Below are positions 13,881-23,622 of a DNA stretch of 64,000 bases, one piece after another. Position numbers and translations under genes: made by a program. Below the pieces are notes generated by a model. The model saw only the letters and a list, made by a program, of their open reading frames with translations, had not been told where the DNA came from and did not search any database. This stretch comes from Sphagnum magellanicum (lineage: Eukaryota; Streptophyta; Sphagnopsida; Sphagnales; Sphagnaceae), in assembly GCA_021904315.1 (NCBI GenBank), contig CM038910.1, positions 13,950,001-14,014,000 on the forward strand, in the 5' to 3' direction. How positions within the stretch are numbered: position 1 is the first letter of the stretch; the number at the start of each line of letters is the position of its first letter.

Positions 13881-16800
13881 ATGGGCGCTCATCCTGGTGA
13901 GTCTTGCTCCAGTGAATTCAATTCTATTCTATTCAATTCAATTCAATGATGATCTCAAGACCTTAGGAAGAAAAGAAAGGGGGAAGCACAGATGTATCTC
14001 TCAACACTCTTGAAAGCATAATGGGTGGGGGACAAATCCATTGCACAGCTGCTTAGATAAGATGTGGTGGTGGTGGTGGCACCGGATTTGCACTGAGCAT
14101 TCATTATTAACAGAGTGTGCTTTGTTATTCAAGTGGATGGATTCCATCATGATGTGAAGAAGTTAGTAAAGGGGAAGCAGATCTTTCTTAACAGCTTTGT
14201 TGAAAGCATGGGTGTGGACAGAAACATTGGACAGCTATCTAAATGTGGCAGTGGAAACTGCAAAGACAGCAGGCCAGGTACTAAAACTGATCCTTGCTCA
14301 TTGCCGTATAAGTGAATTTCCGGTCTGGCTGGTTGGCTGGCTTCCTTGCTTGTTTGCTTGGCCCCCCATCTCTCTTCTCAATTCTGTAACCCTTTCTTAC
14401 AGCCTTTCTACAGGTGTCCTGATCTGCAGTGAATTTGATCCAGCCGTCTGTCTTTTTTTCCTTCTCATCTTTTTTCAGATAATCTTGAGCAATTTTAACA
14501 ACTCAAAGACAGTTGAACACAAAGGAAAGGTGAGTTGCTCCCCATTCTTTTCTGTCATGTTTCTAATCAGAACGTTTTCTTTGAGATGGACTGACAGGAG
14601 ATCTTCCAAGAACAGGTGTGTAGGACATATGCAGCAAGCAGTGCATACGGAATAAGAGGGCTTGGTTGTGACTGACTCTTTGGCTGGACATGTGTCCCTA
14701 TCATGTAGGTTGACCTGGTTACAGAGACGGATAAGGCCTGTGAGAGTCTGATTTTTGAGTACCTGAAGACTGCATTTCCTTCTCATCAGGTTAGGGATTT
14801 GCAGTTTGTGATTGAGTTCCTTGCTTGCAGTGATTCTGTTGTATCTTTGTTGTTTTGTTCACTTTTGGCATGTTTGCACAGTTGATAGGGGAAGAGACCT
14901 CTGCAATAGATGGTACCCCAGAATTGACAGATGCACCAACATGGATTGTGGATCCATTGGATGGGACTACAAATTTTGTCCACAGGTGCCCACCTCCAGC
15001 TGCTCCTCACTTGACAGAGCTTATGATCTTATCCACTTGGTGATCTTTTAGTCCATAGACTGGAATAGGGGCACCACAACTGATCCACTTTGCTGTATGA
15101 TAGGTACCCCTTCGTTTGTGTATCGATCGGTCTGGTGGTTAATAAAGTCCCCACTGTTGGAGTAGTTTTCAATCCCATTCTTGATGAGGTATGAACTTCA
15201 GATATGCAGTATGTGGGGTGCACTTGCAAAAAATTCTGTCAAACACGATCAGGTGTCTCAAAATGTTCTTAGGTTTCCGGAATTTGGAGTAATAGTAGTA
15301 ATTTGTGGTTGAAACATTGTTGGAATTTATGCATTGTTGCTTGTTTGTGGGTGGTTTTGCATGTACAGCTTTTCACTGCTGTGAAAGGAAGGGGAGCCTT
15401 TTTGAATGGGCAGCACATCTATGGTCAGTGATGATCATGTGAATTCCTAAATTCTAGGTGTTGGTGACTCCCACAGTTTAAGGAATTAAGTCTTGAAGGC
15501 AAGTAGTCTTGATGAGGATGTCACAATGCTGTAAGCTATGTTTATCACCATCCATTTGCTCAGTAATTGTGATCTATGTTGAGGTTGTGCAGCTTCAGAG
15601 CAGCAGGATATTGGCAATGCCCTTCTTGCTACAGAGGTGCCACCTGCTTGATTCATTTCTGTTTTCTGTTGGCTTGATATGAGAGAGATCATTGAGTGTT
15701 TGTCACACCAAGCTGATATTATTTGTGAAATTTTGTATTAGGTGTTGACTCCTTGTCTGCAGGTGTTGAACTGCATTATTCAGATCTACATATGGCATTT
15801 TGGGTAATCAGGTTTTACTGATCTGCAGATTGGGACACTGCGAGATAAAAAAACAGTAGATTCAACCAGCAACAGAATCAACAACCTCCTTTTCAAGGTG
15901 TGGCTTCTTAGAAAAAAAACTTGTGGTTTGAACCAAGCTGCAACCACAACTGCAGAAATATCTTGTTGCTTTCAGGGACAATAGTGAAAATTTGCTTTTT
16001 GTATCAAGGAGTAGGCCTGTTCTAACTTTGTAACAAGCTTCTATTACTGAGTGAGTCTCTAGTGCCATTGCGATCCTCTGAACCATACAACATGGTGGCC
16101 TCTTGTTACATGATAGAGATGGGTTTGTGGGATGTGTGTTTGATTACTGCCTTATACTGGAATGCAGGAATTATGCTGTGAGGACATGAAACAATCCTTG
16201 AGGATGTTGAAGGTCCTCCAACATTTCTATTTGAAGGACAGAAAGTGGGGCTGATGTGTGGCATTGGCAGGTGCGCTCTCTGCGTATGTGTGGCTCTTGT
16301 GCAATGGACCTGTGTGGACTGGCTTGTGGGAGGCTTGATCTCTTTTATGAGCTTGGCTTTGGAGGTCCCTGGTGAGTTAATGAGTTCTCATGTCACCTAC
16401 TGCAAGCCATTCTAGATCTGCATGTTTTGCATGATTGGGGAGGAGTGGGGGTACAGTTGTGACTTCATGAACAATCTAGAGTGTCTTGTGCTCTGTGATG
16501 ACCACATTAGATGGAGCAGGGATGTTGCAGCAGGTGCTTTGATACTAGAAGAGGCAGGGGGGCATGTATTTGACCCGTAAGTTTTCTCCTTGGCCTACTG
16601 CCATTATCATTGTGAAACTTGTGATGATTTCAAGAGAGTTATAGTCTGGTTGGTCCAATCAATCAGCTGAGCCTAGGAGGGAGAGATTGTTGTAGTGCAA
16701 CTGTTTTACTGGCCCATCCACTCATTATCTGACCTTGAGGGCTCCAATAAATCACCAGCAGCTTGATCACAGAAGGAGTGCAGGCAGTATGAGGATTAGA

Positions 16801-17046
16801 ACCCTTGAGATGTGGTCTTTAACAATGCAAGAAACTTATAGGCAATAGCAGGATTATAACACTTGAGATGATGTTTTCAACAATGTGAGAAACTAAAGGT
16901 TTTGCAGTTTGAGCTCATCAGGTCCTCTTTGTTTGGCTGGCTAATGCAGGTCTGGAAGTGAGTTTGACATGATGTCGCATCGGGTGGCAGCATCCAGCAA
17001 ACATCTTAAACAGGCACTAGTGGAGGGGTTGGAAGGCTTTGTCTAA
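13881..17046 (+). CDS. inositol monophosphatase (plant VTC4/IMP type)
   Basis: Inositol-phosphate phosphatase; plant VTC4 also hydrolyses L-galactose 1-phosphate in ascorbate synthesis. Coding exons: 13881-13896, 14195-14277, 14479-14529, 14709-14789, 14882-14985, 15104-15188, 15369-15423, 15593-15636, 15829-15897, 16271-16371, 16520-16576, 16950-17046. All junctions are GT-AG and the total is 843 bp, giving 280 residues (family about 270). Metal and catalytic motifs are present: GEE at 80-82, DPLDGTT at 101-107 with Asp101 and Asp104, and PWDVAAG with Asp231. The start is in a tiny first exon encoding five full codons; the second exon has no ATG in the right frame, which supports that choice. 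Residue 112 after the DGTTNFVH motif is Arg, as in animal enzymes. The enzyme is Mg-dependent and expected in the cytosol. Nothing suggests it is broken. Confidence 0.93.
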
Positions 17047-17244
17047 CTATTGAAAATTTGTAAGTTTACACTTGATCTTCTTTATAGAGGGCTTGTGCAC
17101 GTTGTATTAAATTTAAATGCCTGTCATATTCAAAGAGGGAGTTAAATGTTGAGGTTGATGCATTTCAATTTGAGAAGATATTTTCTTCTCTGCAACTTTT
17201 TTTATGGTTGCAATTGAGATGTGTCTCTGCCATGGCAGCTAGTC

Positions 17245-17310
17245 AATGCTATTCATGGTGAAGGAGATGATGGTCACATACTTTGTGAGTGGCACACTCA
17301 CTAAGGTATG
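17245..17310. repeat. dispersed repeat, copy A (hairpin end)
   Basis: Related to sequences at 26225-26335 and 38055-38160; all share GATGGTC followed by ACTT-GTGA. This copy has a perfect hairpin GTGAGTG-GCA-CACTCAC at 17285-17301. It lies just downstream of the IMP stop codon, probably in the 3' untranslated region. Confidence 0.55.
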
Positions 17311-17998
17311 ATCAAACTATTATTGCCCAATCGGTTTTTTGTTTGTGGGAACTGACACAACAGTTACCTTCAAAAGTGTCATTGTGGACTGTTTCTCTGC
17401 AATCTCATAAATATCACTTGCTGTCCCCGCAATAGAGTTTTAATTGCAGAACTCAAGACACTTCATCCCTGTTTTGGTTTTTGTTGCTCAGTAGACGTGA
17501 ACTTGGATTTTCTGGGCAATACTAATATATCTGAAAAATCTGAACCATAATCTGGTCAAGAATCAGTCACTATGTGTATTTGGACTATTTTGGAAATATG
17601 GGATTGAAAACGTTGGCCTTGCTCTGATTTGTCTTGCTTGTAGGTCACAAACTTTGTCTTTGAAAGCCTTGCTTGTTTGTCAGATCGAAAAACCTTTCCT
17701 GCAGCTGGCCTAGGCTGCAAGTGACTAACAACCCTCTTTGGTAGAGAATCACAGCTCCAACAGGTGTTTCGGAGATGTGTTACTTCTGGCAGGCACCTGC
17801 AATTGTATTCTCTGACCTTCCTTTACTTCGCATTGTACGCTTGAACTTGTCATACCTCTCTCTTTCTCTCTCTGCTGTGGTCTGCTCTCCATTTATTGCA
17901 TCACAATTTACACAATCTCCAGGTGTAAGAGCTCTCTATCCCATATAATGTATACCATAACAAATGCAATTTTGATTTTTCCATTCTCAGCTCTCAGT

Positions 17999-18351
17999 GT
18001 GAACCAGCACCTACCAGTGCAGAATCCACTGTCTGCCTGTTATGACTGTTGTGGATGAACAAACCTTAACTGAGTTAAAATCTGGTTTCAGATTGGTACC
18101 CCATTCTGTAAGAAGTAGGTCCATACATAGGGAGGTGAGTAGGAAATTAGGTGACTATGTAAGTAGATGGTTTGTAGTTTGTACATAGGTAAGGGCTGTT
18201 TGAACAACCTGCTTGTGGCTTGTTAGTAGGTAGGTAGTAAAAATGGCAACTGAGCTTACTATCAGGGTTAACTAAGAAACTGCAATCCAACAGAAAGCTG
18301 TTTTCTGACCACTTACCACCCTTCATGGTACACTGGTGGGTGCTGGTTCAC
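17999..18351. mobile_element. MITE copy 2, downstream of the IMP gene
   Basis: A 353-bp element with 21-bp terminal inverted repeats, GTGAACCAGCACCTACCAGTG at the left and its inverted copy with one mismatch at the right. The pairing continues two to three bases further out with one more mismatch. The body aligns with copy 1 (13327-13722) in the same orientation. No coding capacity. The superfamily is not certain, because no target duplication could be seen. Confidence 0.8.
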
Positions 18352-19953
18352 TTTGGCCAGTTCAAACTTTGTTTTGTAAACCCAGTGGAACAAGTTTTGT
18401 TGAGCTTGCTCCTGAGTCACGTTCTTAACTTTAACAGAATCAATTAAGTACAAGTGCAAATAACTGGTTGTAACAATACTACTGTTCTTTTTCTGTTTCT
18501 GTATTTTTTAACCTCCAGGTCTGGAAACTCCTTACTCTTGATTCTAGACACTTATGCTTATTCCACAATCAATAATCAAAATTGAACGTTGCTTGGGTAT
18601 ATCTAGTCCTTGTCCAGAATTTTGTGCATCATTCTTGATTGTTTTTCTCCATGCGAGAAATTCTTATTTTCACAGGATCATAGCTAACACTTGTAGTTGT
18701 TACCTGCATGAATGAATTAACTTAGTGATGGACTTGGCATTATTCAATTCATGTTTATATTGAATGAATGACCAGCAGCATCCACCTCACCATCAATTCT
18801 TGGGTGTGCTTCTTCTGGAGTGTTTTTTCGAAATGCTGAAGAGTTCTGAATCTTCCAGCTTCCAGCTTGTTTGCAATACTTTTTTTCTCTCCTCACCACA
18901 GCTATCTGCAAAGTGAACAACAAATGATAACAATGTTACACATCATGTAATATCAATGAGCTATATGAAATGTACAAAAGCAGATTCAACAGTAGCTGAT
19001 TAACCAGAAGCTAAACAGCTGATGAAAATCCTACTTAATCCTCTCACCCTCACTCACAAGATGCAATTTCACACAACATGAGCCCCACCAACCAAGATGC
19101 ATGAACTGCTAGCATGAAAATAAATCCATGTGATTTGAATTGCAACCACACTCCAAAATCAGCAGTACAAATTTACTGTTACAGCAGCTTGGAATTTTTT
19201 ACTGTTGCCACCTTGATAATTGTTTCTCTCTGCTCCAGGCAGATGACTCTGAGAGATTGTATCATGAAGGCATATCTGCATTAACAACCCACAGCAAACC
19301 AGTGAAACACAAAGAGCTCCATTGCTGCAGATGATTACAATGCTAGAAGTGATGATGAAATAAAATAAGCAACAAAGATGGAAGATTCAAACCACCAAAG
19401 ACTGACAGATTAATCCAAGAAATGTACACAAAACACATGGCAGTTTACACAAAAACAATGTGAGTCCTAACAGAAAGGACAAAATGGTGCCATCTCTCAA
19501 AATAATGGTTACAAAAAGACATAATTAGCCACATACTGAACAGATTATAATTCAGCAAATGTGCTGAAATTGAGATTCCAACCACTTGCTTTGTTGGATG
19601 GAAGCCACTCTGCAAGAGGAATCCACTCTCACAGATGCCACCGTGCTTGCAACCCACGTACTAACAGATGATAAAACTACTACTCCTGAGGTATTACTTT
19701 GACCACAGGGTACAAAAACAATAGTATCTCTCATTAAATAGTGATGACTTGATGGAGAAGACAAATAGAGTCACCAAAAAACTTAGCTGTAAACAAAGCA
19801 AACCTGCTATCTCATGCGTTACATGGAGTGTGAAGTATGGACACTACTCTCATGGAACAAATGAAATATAGTTCTATGCTTCTAATTCACAGTACATGCA
19901 CCTAGAGCCTTCAGCAATCAGTGGGACCTGGGTGGAACATGTTGCCAGAAACC
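18352..19953. other. intergenic and probable 3' UTR of the RING gene
   Basis: No gene was recognised. The part next to 19954 is the downstream side of the minus-strand RING gene and probably includes its 3' untranslated region. Open frames here are short and lack family motifs. Confidence 0.5.
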
Positions 19954-22092
19954 CTAATCCAATCGCCTCCTTTTCCTGCCAGGCAGCAAAGTGCCTCCTG
20001 CTTCTGAGGAAGCTGCTGCCCCATTGTCCACAACAGTTTCAGAAGAGTCCTGTCTACTTCCAAGTAACACAGTTACACTCTCCTGACGACGTCTGCGCCT
20101 CTCCCGTACTAGCACCTCCCGAGTTGCACCCTGCCTTGGGACCAGCATTGCAGCAACAGCACCTCCAGATGTTGTCGATGTGGGGATGCCTGATACTGAT
20201 GGCCTCAATTCCCCTGCCTGTTCATTCACCAGTGGCAAGACTGTGCTTCTGTCACCACTCACAAAGGTAGGCACAACCTCAATGGTCTGTGATTGTGCAG
20301 GCTGTTGAGGGTTAGGTAAGAGGTGATTATGAACAGCATTATTCGTGTTAACATATCTTGCTCTGACACTAGGCAATTGAGCAGTGGCTTCCACACGGTT
20401 TGGACCGAGGTGGTTGATTATATCATTTCGTTGATGAGCTAATTGTGTTGTGGTGTCCCTCATGCGTCTCTCTACCTGCCTGAGCTCCTCCGCCTCAATC
20501 TCAAATGTGCCTACAGATCTCACTGCTTCTCTGAACTGCCACCTTTGCTCTTCACTGCTGGAACTTGGGTCTAAGATGAGCCCACCAAAAGTAGGAGCCC
20601 CTACTCTATCTCTCAATTCTCCAATCAAGCTGCTTGGCGTCTGGAAGGTGTCACTCAGACTTTCACGTAGTATGCGTGCTGCTCTCCCCCAACTTAGCAT
20701 CTCATTTCTCATCCATGACCCACCACTGGTTGCATGATCCTGTGGTCGCTGTTCTACTTGATCCAAGGTCTGCAGGTCATCCAGGTCCCTCTGTGCTGGA
20801 AACACTGGCACTGCCTCCGACCTTCTTTGCAAAGCCGCCAATTCAGTTGTCCTCATCTGTGGTTCTGCTTGATTCAAAATCAGCTCATCTGTGTCCCTCT
20901 GTGTTAGAAACACTGGCACATCCTCCATCCTTCTTCGCAAACCTGGCAATTCACTCAGCCTCACTCGTGGGTCTGCTTGATCCAGAAGGTCATCTGGGTC
21001 CCTCTGTGTTGCAAACAATGGCATTCCCTCCAACCTTCTGTGGAAAGCAGCCAATTCATTAACCCTCAACCGTCGTGTTCTCTCTCTTTCTCCTTCATCT
21101 CTATCTGCTCTTTGTCTCTGACTTTCAACTCTGCGTGCTTGGGGCCGAGGGGGAATGCTTGATGCTCCTGCTTCTGCACTTGGTATCTTTGCTGATGACT
21201 CAGTGCCTCTACCATATATAGGTGTGAGAGAGCTTAATGCAACTGCCCCCTTGCAGACAGGACACTCCTGGTGAGAAGACCGGAGTTGAAGCCAGTGGTG
21301 AAGGCAGGGCCAGCAAAAAAGATGGCCACAAGGGGTGACCACAGGCTCACAAGCCATTTCCAAGCAGATATTGCACTCAAAGTGGCTGCTACTGGTCTCT
21401 GCCACTGATTTCAGAGACTCTGTAAGTGAATTAGACACCACAGGTGCAACCACTGCATCAGGTAAATTAGAAACGTTCAAGCTACCTTCTGTCCTTGAAT
21501 GGTTTTCCACCAATTCCCGGCTTACTCTTGTAGGTCGGAATCGTCTCATTAGACGCTGCCTTCGAAGAGGGTGCTCTGGCATTTGTTGAGACTCTGTCCT
21601 AGGTGCTTGTGCTGTTCTAACACCAGATTGCTGCCCACTCATTTCAACATGTTCAGCCATGGGCTGATCAGGCTGTGCTGGTCCAAAACCAAAATGTAGC
21701 TGCAATTGTTGGTGAGACCCTGCTCCAGATTGCTCATGAGATGCTGAAATTCCTCTTTCAATTTGCTGCAGACGTCGAAATTGCCTTTGAGTTTCTGGGG
21801 TAGCTGGTAAGAGGGTCTCCTGAATGCGTCCTGATGGCAGCTCTCTGATGAAAACTCTGGCACCCACATACCCACCACCCATAACTCGCATGCCAGGAGA
21901 CCATATTCCTCTTGGCTCTTGCCGAATTCCAAGATCTGGTATACCACCTGGTATACTACCTGCTCCCTCTGCTCCTGCTCTGATGGTTCCTGCTGCCATA
22001 GGAATCAAGGGAGGTGCAAGATTTAGATCCAGATTCACCCTTGCAGACTCGTCCATATCAACCTCTGGTCCAGCCACAGTCAAACCAGACAT
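19954..22092 (-). CDS. RING-type E3 ubiquitin ligase, MUSE1/MUSE2-like
   Basis: Single coding exon, 712 residues, ending in a basic GRKRRRLD tail that may be a nuclear signal. A RING-HC finger covers 240-280 (Cys240, Cys243, Cys255, His257, Cys260, Cys263, Cys277, Cys280) and is followed by LTPIYGRG and IPPRPQARRVESQ, the arrangement known in Arabidopsis MUSE1/MUSE2, which help control levels of immune-receptor partners. The protein is far longer than those (about 430 residues). The N terminus has LDLNLAP at 21-27, resembling an EAR repression motif. Residues 345-450 are three degenerate repeats of about 35 residues, each with a LxxxPxFxxQRDxDxL pattern. I start at the ATG at 22092 rather than 22224, because a good 3' splice site (GCGATTTCAG, junction at 22125/22124) lies between them. 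No membrane anchor is visible, unlike RMA ligases. It is divergent from FANCL. Confidence 0.85.
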   Translation of the reverse strand: MSGLTVAGPEVDMDESARVNLDLNLAPPLIPMAAGTIRAGAEGAGSIPGGIPDLGIRQEPRGIWSPGMRVMGGGYVGARVFIRELPSGRIQETLLPATPETQRQFRRLQQIERGISASHEQSGAGSHQQLQLHFGFGPAQPDQPMAEHVEMSGQQSGVRTAQAPRTESQQMPEHPLRRQRLMRRFRPTRVSRELVENHSRTEGSLNVSNLPDAVVAPVVSNSLTESLKSVAETSSSHFECNICLEMACEPVVTPCGHLFCWPCLHHWLQLRSSHQECPVCKGAVALSSLTPIYGRGTESSAKIPSAEAGASSIPPRPQARRVESQRQRADRDEGERERTRRLRVNELAAFHRRLEGMPLFATQRDPDDLLDQADPRVRLSELPGLRRRMEDVPVFLTQRDTDELILNQAEPQMRTTELAALQRRSEAVPVFPAQRDLDDLQTLDQVEQRPQDHATSGGSWMRNEMLSWGRAARILRESLSDTFQTPSSLIGELRDRVGAPTFGGLILDPSSSSEEQRWQFREAVRSVGTFEIEAEELRQVERRMRDTTTQLAHQRNDIINHLGPNRVEATAQLPSVRARYVNTNNAVHNHLLPNPQQPAQSQTIEVVPTFVSGDRSTVLPLVNEQAGELRPSVSGIPTSTTSGGAVAAMLVPRQGATREVLVRERRRRRQESVTVLLGSRQDSSETVVDNGAAASSEAGGTLLPGRKRRRLD
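20743..21060 (-). repeat. internal protein repeat, 3 units of about 35 residues
   Basis: Within the RING protein, residues 345-378, 380-413 and 416-450 align with one another. Each has an E-L-A/P-x-(6)-R-R start, a PxFxxQRD core and an acidic D-D/E-L end. At DNA level the units are also similar (repeated GTCC-CTCTGTG segments on the plus strand), so they arose by tandem duplication. Confidence 0.75.
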
Positions 22093-23355
22093 CTTTGAAA
22101 TGATTGTAACATGCTCTTCCAACTCTGAAATCGCCAAGAGGCAAAATGACAGGTGAATTTGCCTTTTGCAGTAGCCAGCCTGCCTGCTTGCCCAGTTAGA
22201 AAGGCCGCATGAACAGTTGCACACTCTGAGAATGAACCTAATACTCTCAGAAAGCTTTCTTGACTATATAGAGGTGCTTTCTTGACTAATTAGATGCTAC
22301 CATCAAGAAGCTCCCATCTGTGAGATGGGTATGAACCAGGGTGAACAATTCCTTGTTTGGATACTCCTTTGCGATCCCTGGGAAATGCTCACCGGCCCTT
22401 GTGATGATGTAAAGATGCAAATCTGTGAAACAAGCACCCAATTGGCTACTTTTGATCTACTACTTCTTCTTCTGCTGCTGCTGCTGGTGCTTCTTCCTCT
22501 CCTGCTCCTCTGCTATGTGATGGATGCGATGGTCGGTAAGTAGCTACAAACCGACACATACACTGCTGGTGAATACGTTGCTCCTCCACAATAGTCTTCC
22601 ATGCGGCCACTCTCTTTGTCATGCTCCGCCATTCTTACGGGCTTGCTAAGGCTACAGCCCCCGACGACGACGACGACGACGACAGCGGTCACCGATCGTC
22701 AAAAGCACACATGTTCCTGATGAAACGGCGTAGGAAGGAAACAGATACACGGACGACAAACTGCGTGAAGAAACGATCGGATAAAATAAGAAGGGAAAAA
22801 CACTACCAGAGAAAAAACAAAACCTCGCAGCAGACAAACAAACAAGGTTTCTCCTTCCCAATTCACATACTCACCGAGAGAATTCGCAGTTGGAGATGCG
22901 GTCGAGCATCTCGGAAACGTCAAAGAGACAGATCGGAGCTCTTCACAACAACAACCCGCTGGCTACGTCCTCACATTTTCTTTACAACACCAAGAGGAGA
23001 CATGCAAAGCACATGATGAAGAAAGAAAGGAGCATGAGAATTGCGTCTAGGTAGGTAGGTACCTTCGATTGTTGTTGTGTGACGGACGACGTCCTCCTCC
23101 TCCTCCTCCTCCTCCTCCTCCTCCTCCTCAACTGCTGCTGGATAGATGACGACAACGACAATGGAGACAGAAGAAGAAAGAGAGGAGGCTAACGAGACAG
23201 CCGGGGGGGACGTAGTAGTAGACTACACGCATCCTCCTCAAAGCAATGGAGGACACGAAACTTTCTCTGATCTGATGGATGATGACATACACACGAAAGA
23301 GGAGAGCACGCAATCTATCGTCTTGGTGTTCCAGAAAATCAACCTCACGGACAAG

Positions 23356-23407
<52 letters not shown>

Positions 23408-23622
23408 AGAAGAAGCAGCAGCAGCAGCAGCGTCGAGGAATGGAAGTCACAAAGAACCTTTGCTCTTTTAGGGTTTCCTCTAGGGTTTCAAACCAAGATC
23501 GCGATTCGGAAAAACCGCGAGCGCGAGAGAGCAAGACACACAAAGACAGTTCAGAGAAGGAGAGGGAGAGAGAGAGACATTCGGACGCCGCGAGAGATAG
23601 GGACCAGATCTGACTCTGTGGG
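22093..23622. promoter_or_regulatory. divergent promoter region, RING E3 / FANCL
   Basis: About 1.5 kb separates two start codons that point away from each other. On the minus side a 5' UTR exon part (22093-22124) follows a probable intron. The interval holds a CGA-type triplet run near 22661-22683, a (CTC)n run near 23092-23128 and a (GA)n tract near 23361-23402, and lacks coding motifs. It probably carries both promoters and both leaders; which elements matter cannot be read from sequence. Confidence 0.6.
23361..23402. repeat. (GA)n microsatellite
   Basis: A nearly pure GA dinucleotide tract of about 40 bases, followed by AAG and CAG triplets, sits about 220 bp before the FANCL start codon. 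GA tracts are bound by BPC/GAGA-binding factors in plants; that role here is only inferred. Confidence 0.8.

Noticed and set aside
13699-14013. 104-codon frame starting in the MITE
   Set aside because: It spans the end of the MITE, the IMP leader and the first IMP intron in a different frame from the enzyme.
22093-22224. Earlier in-frame ATG for the RING gene
   Set aside because: A strong 3' splice site lies between this ATG and the ATG at 22092, and the extra residues are Cys-rich and unlike the family.
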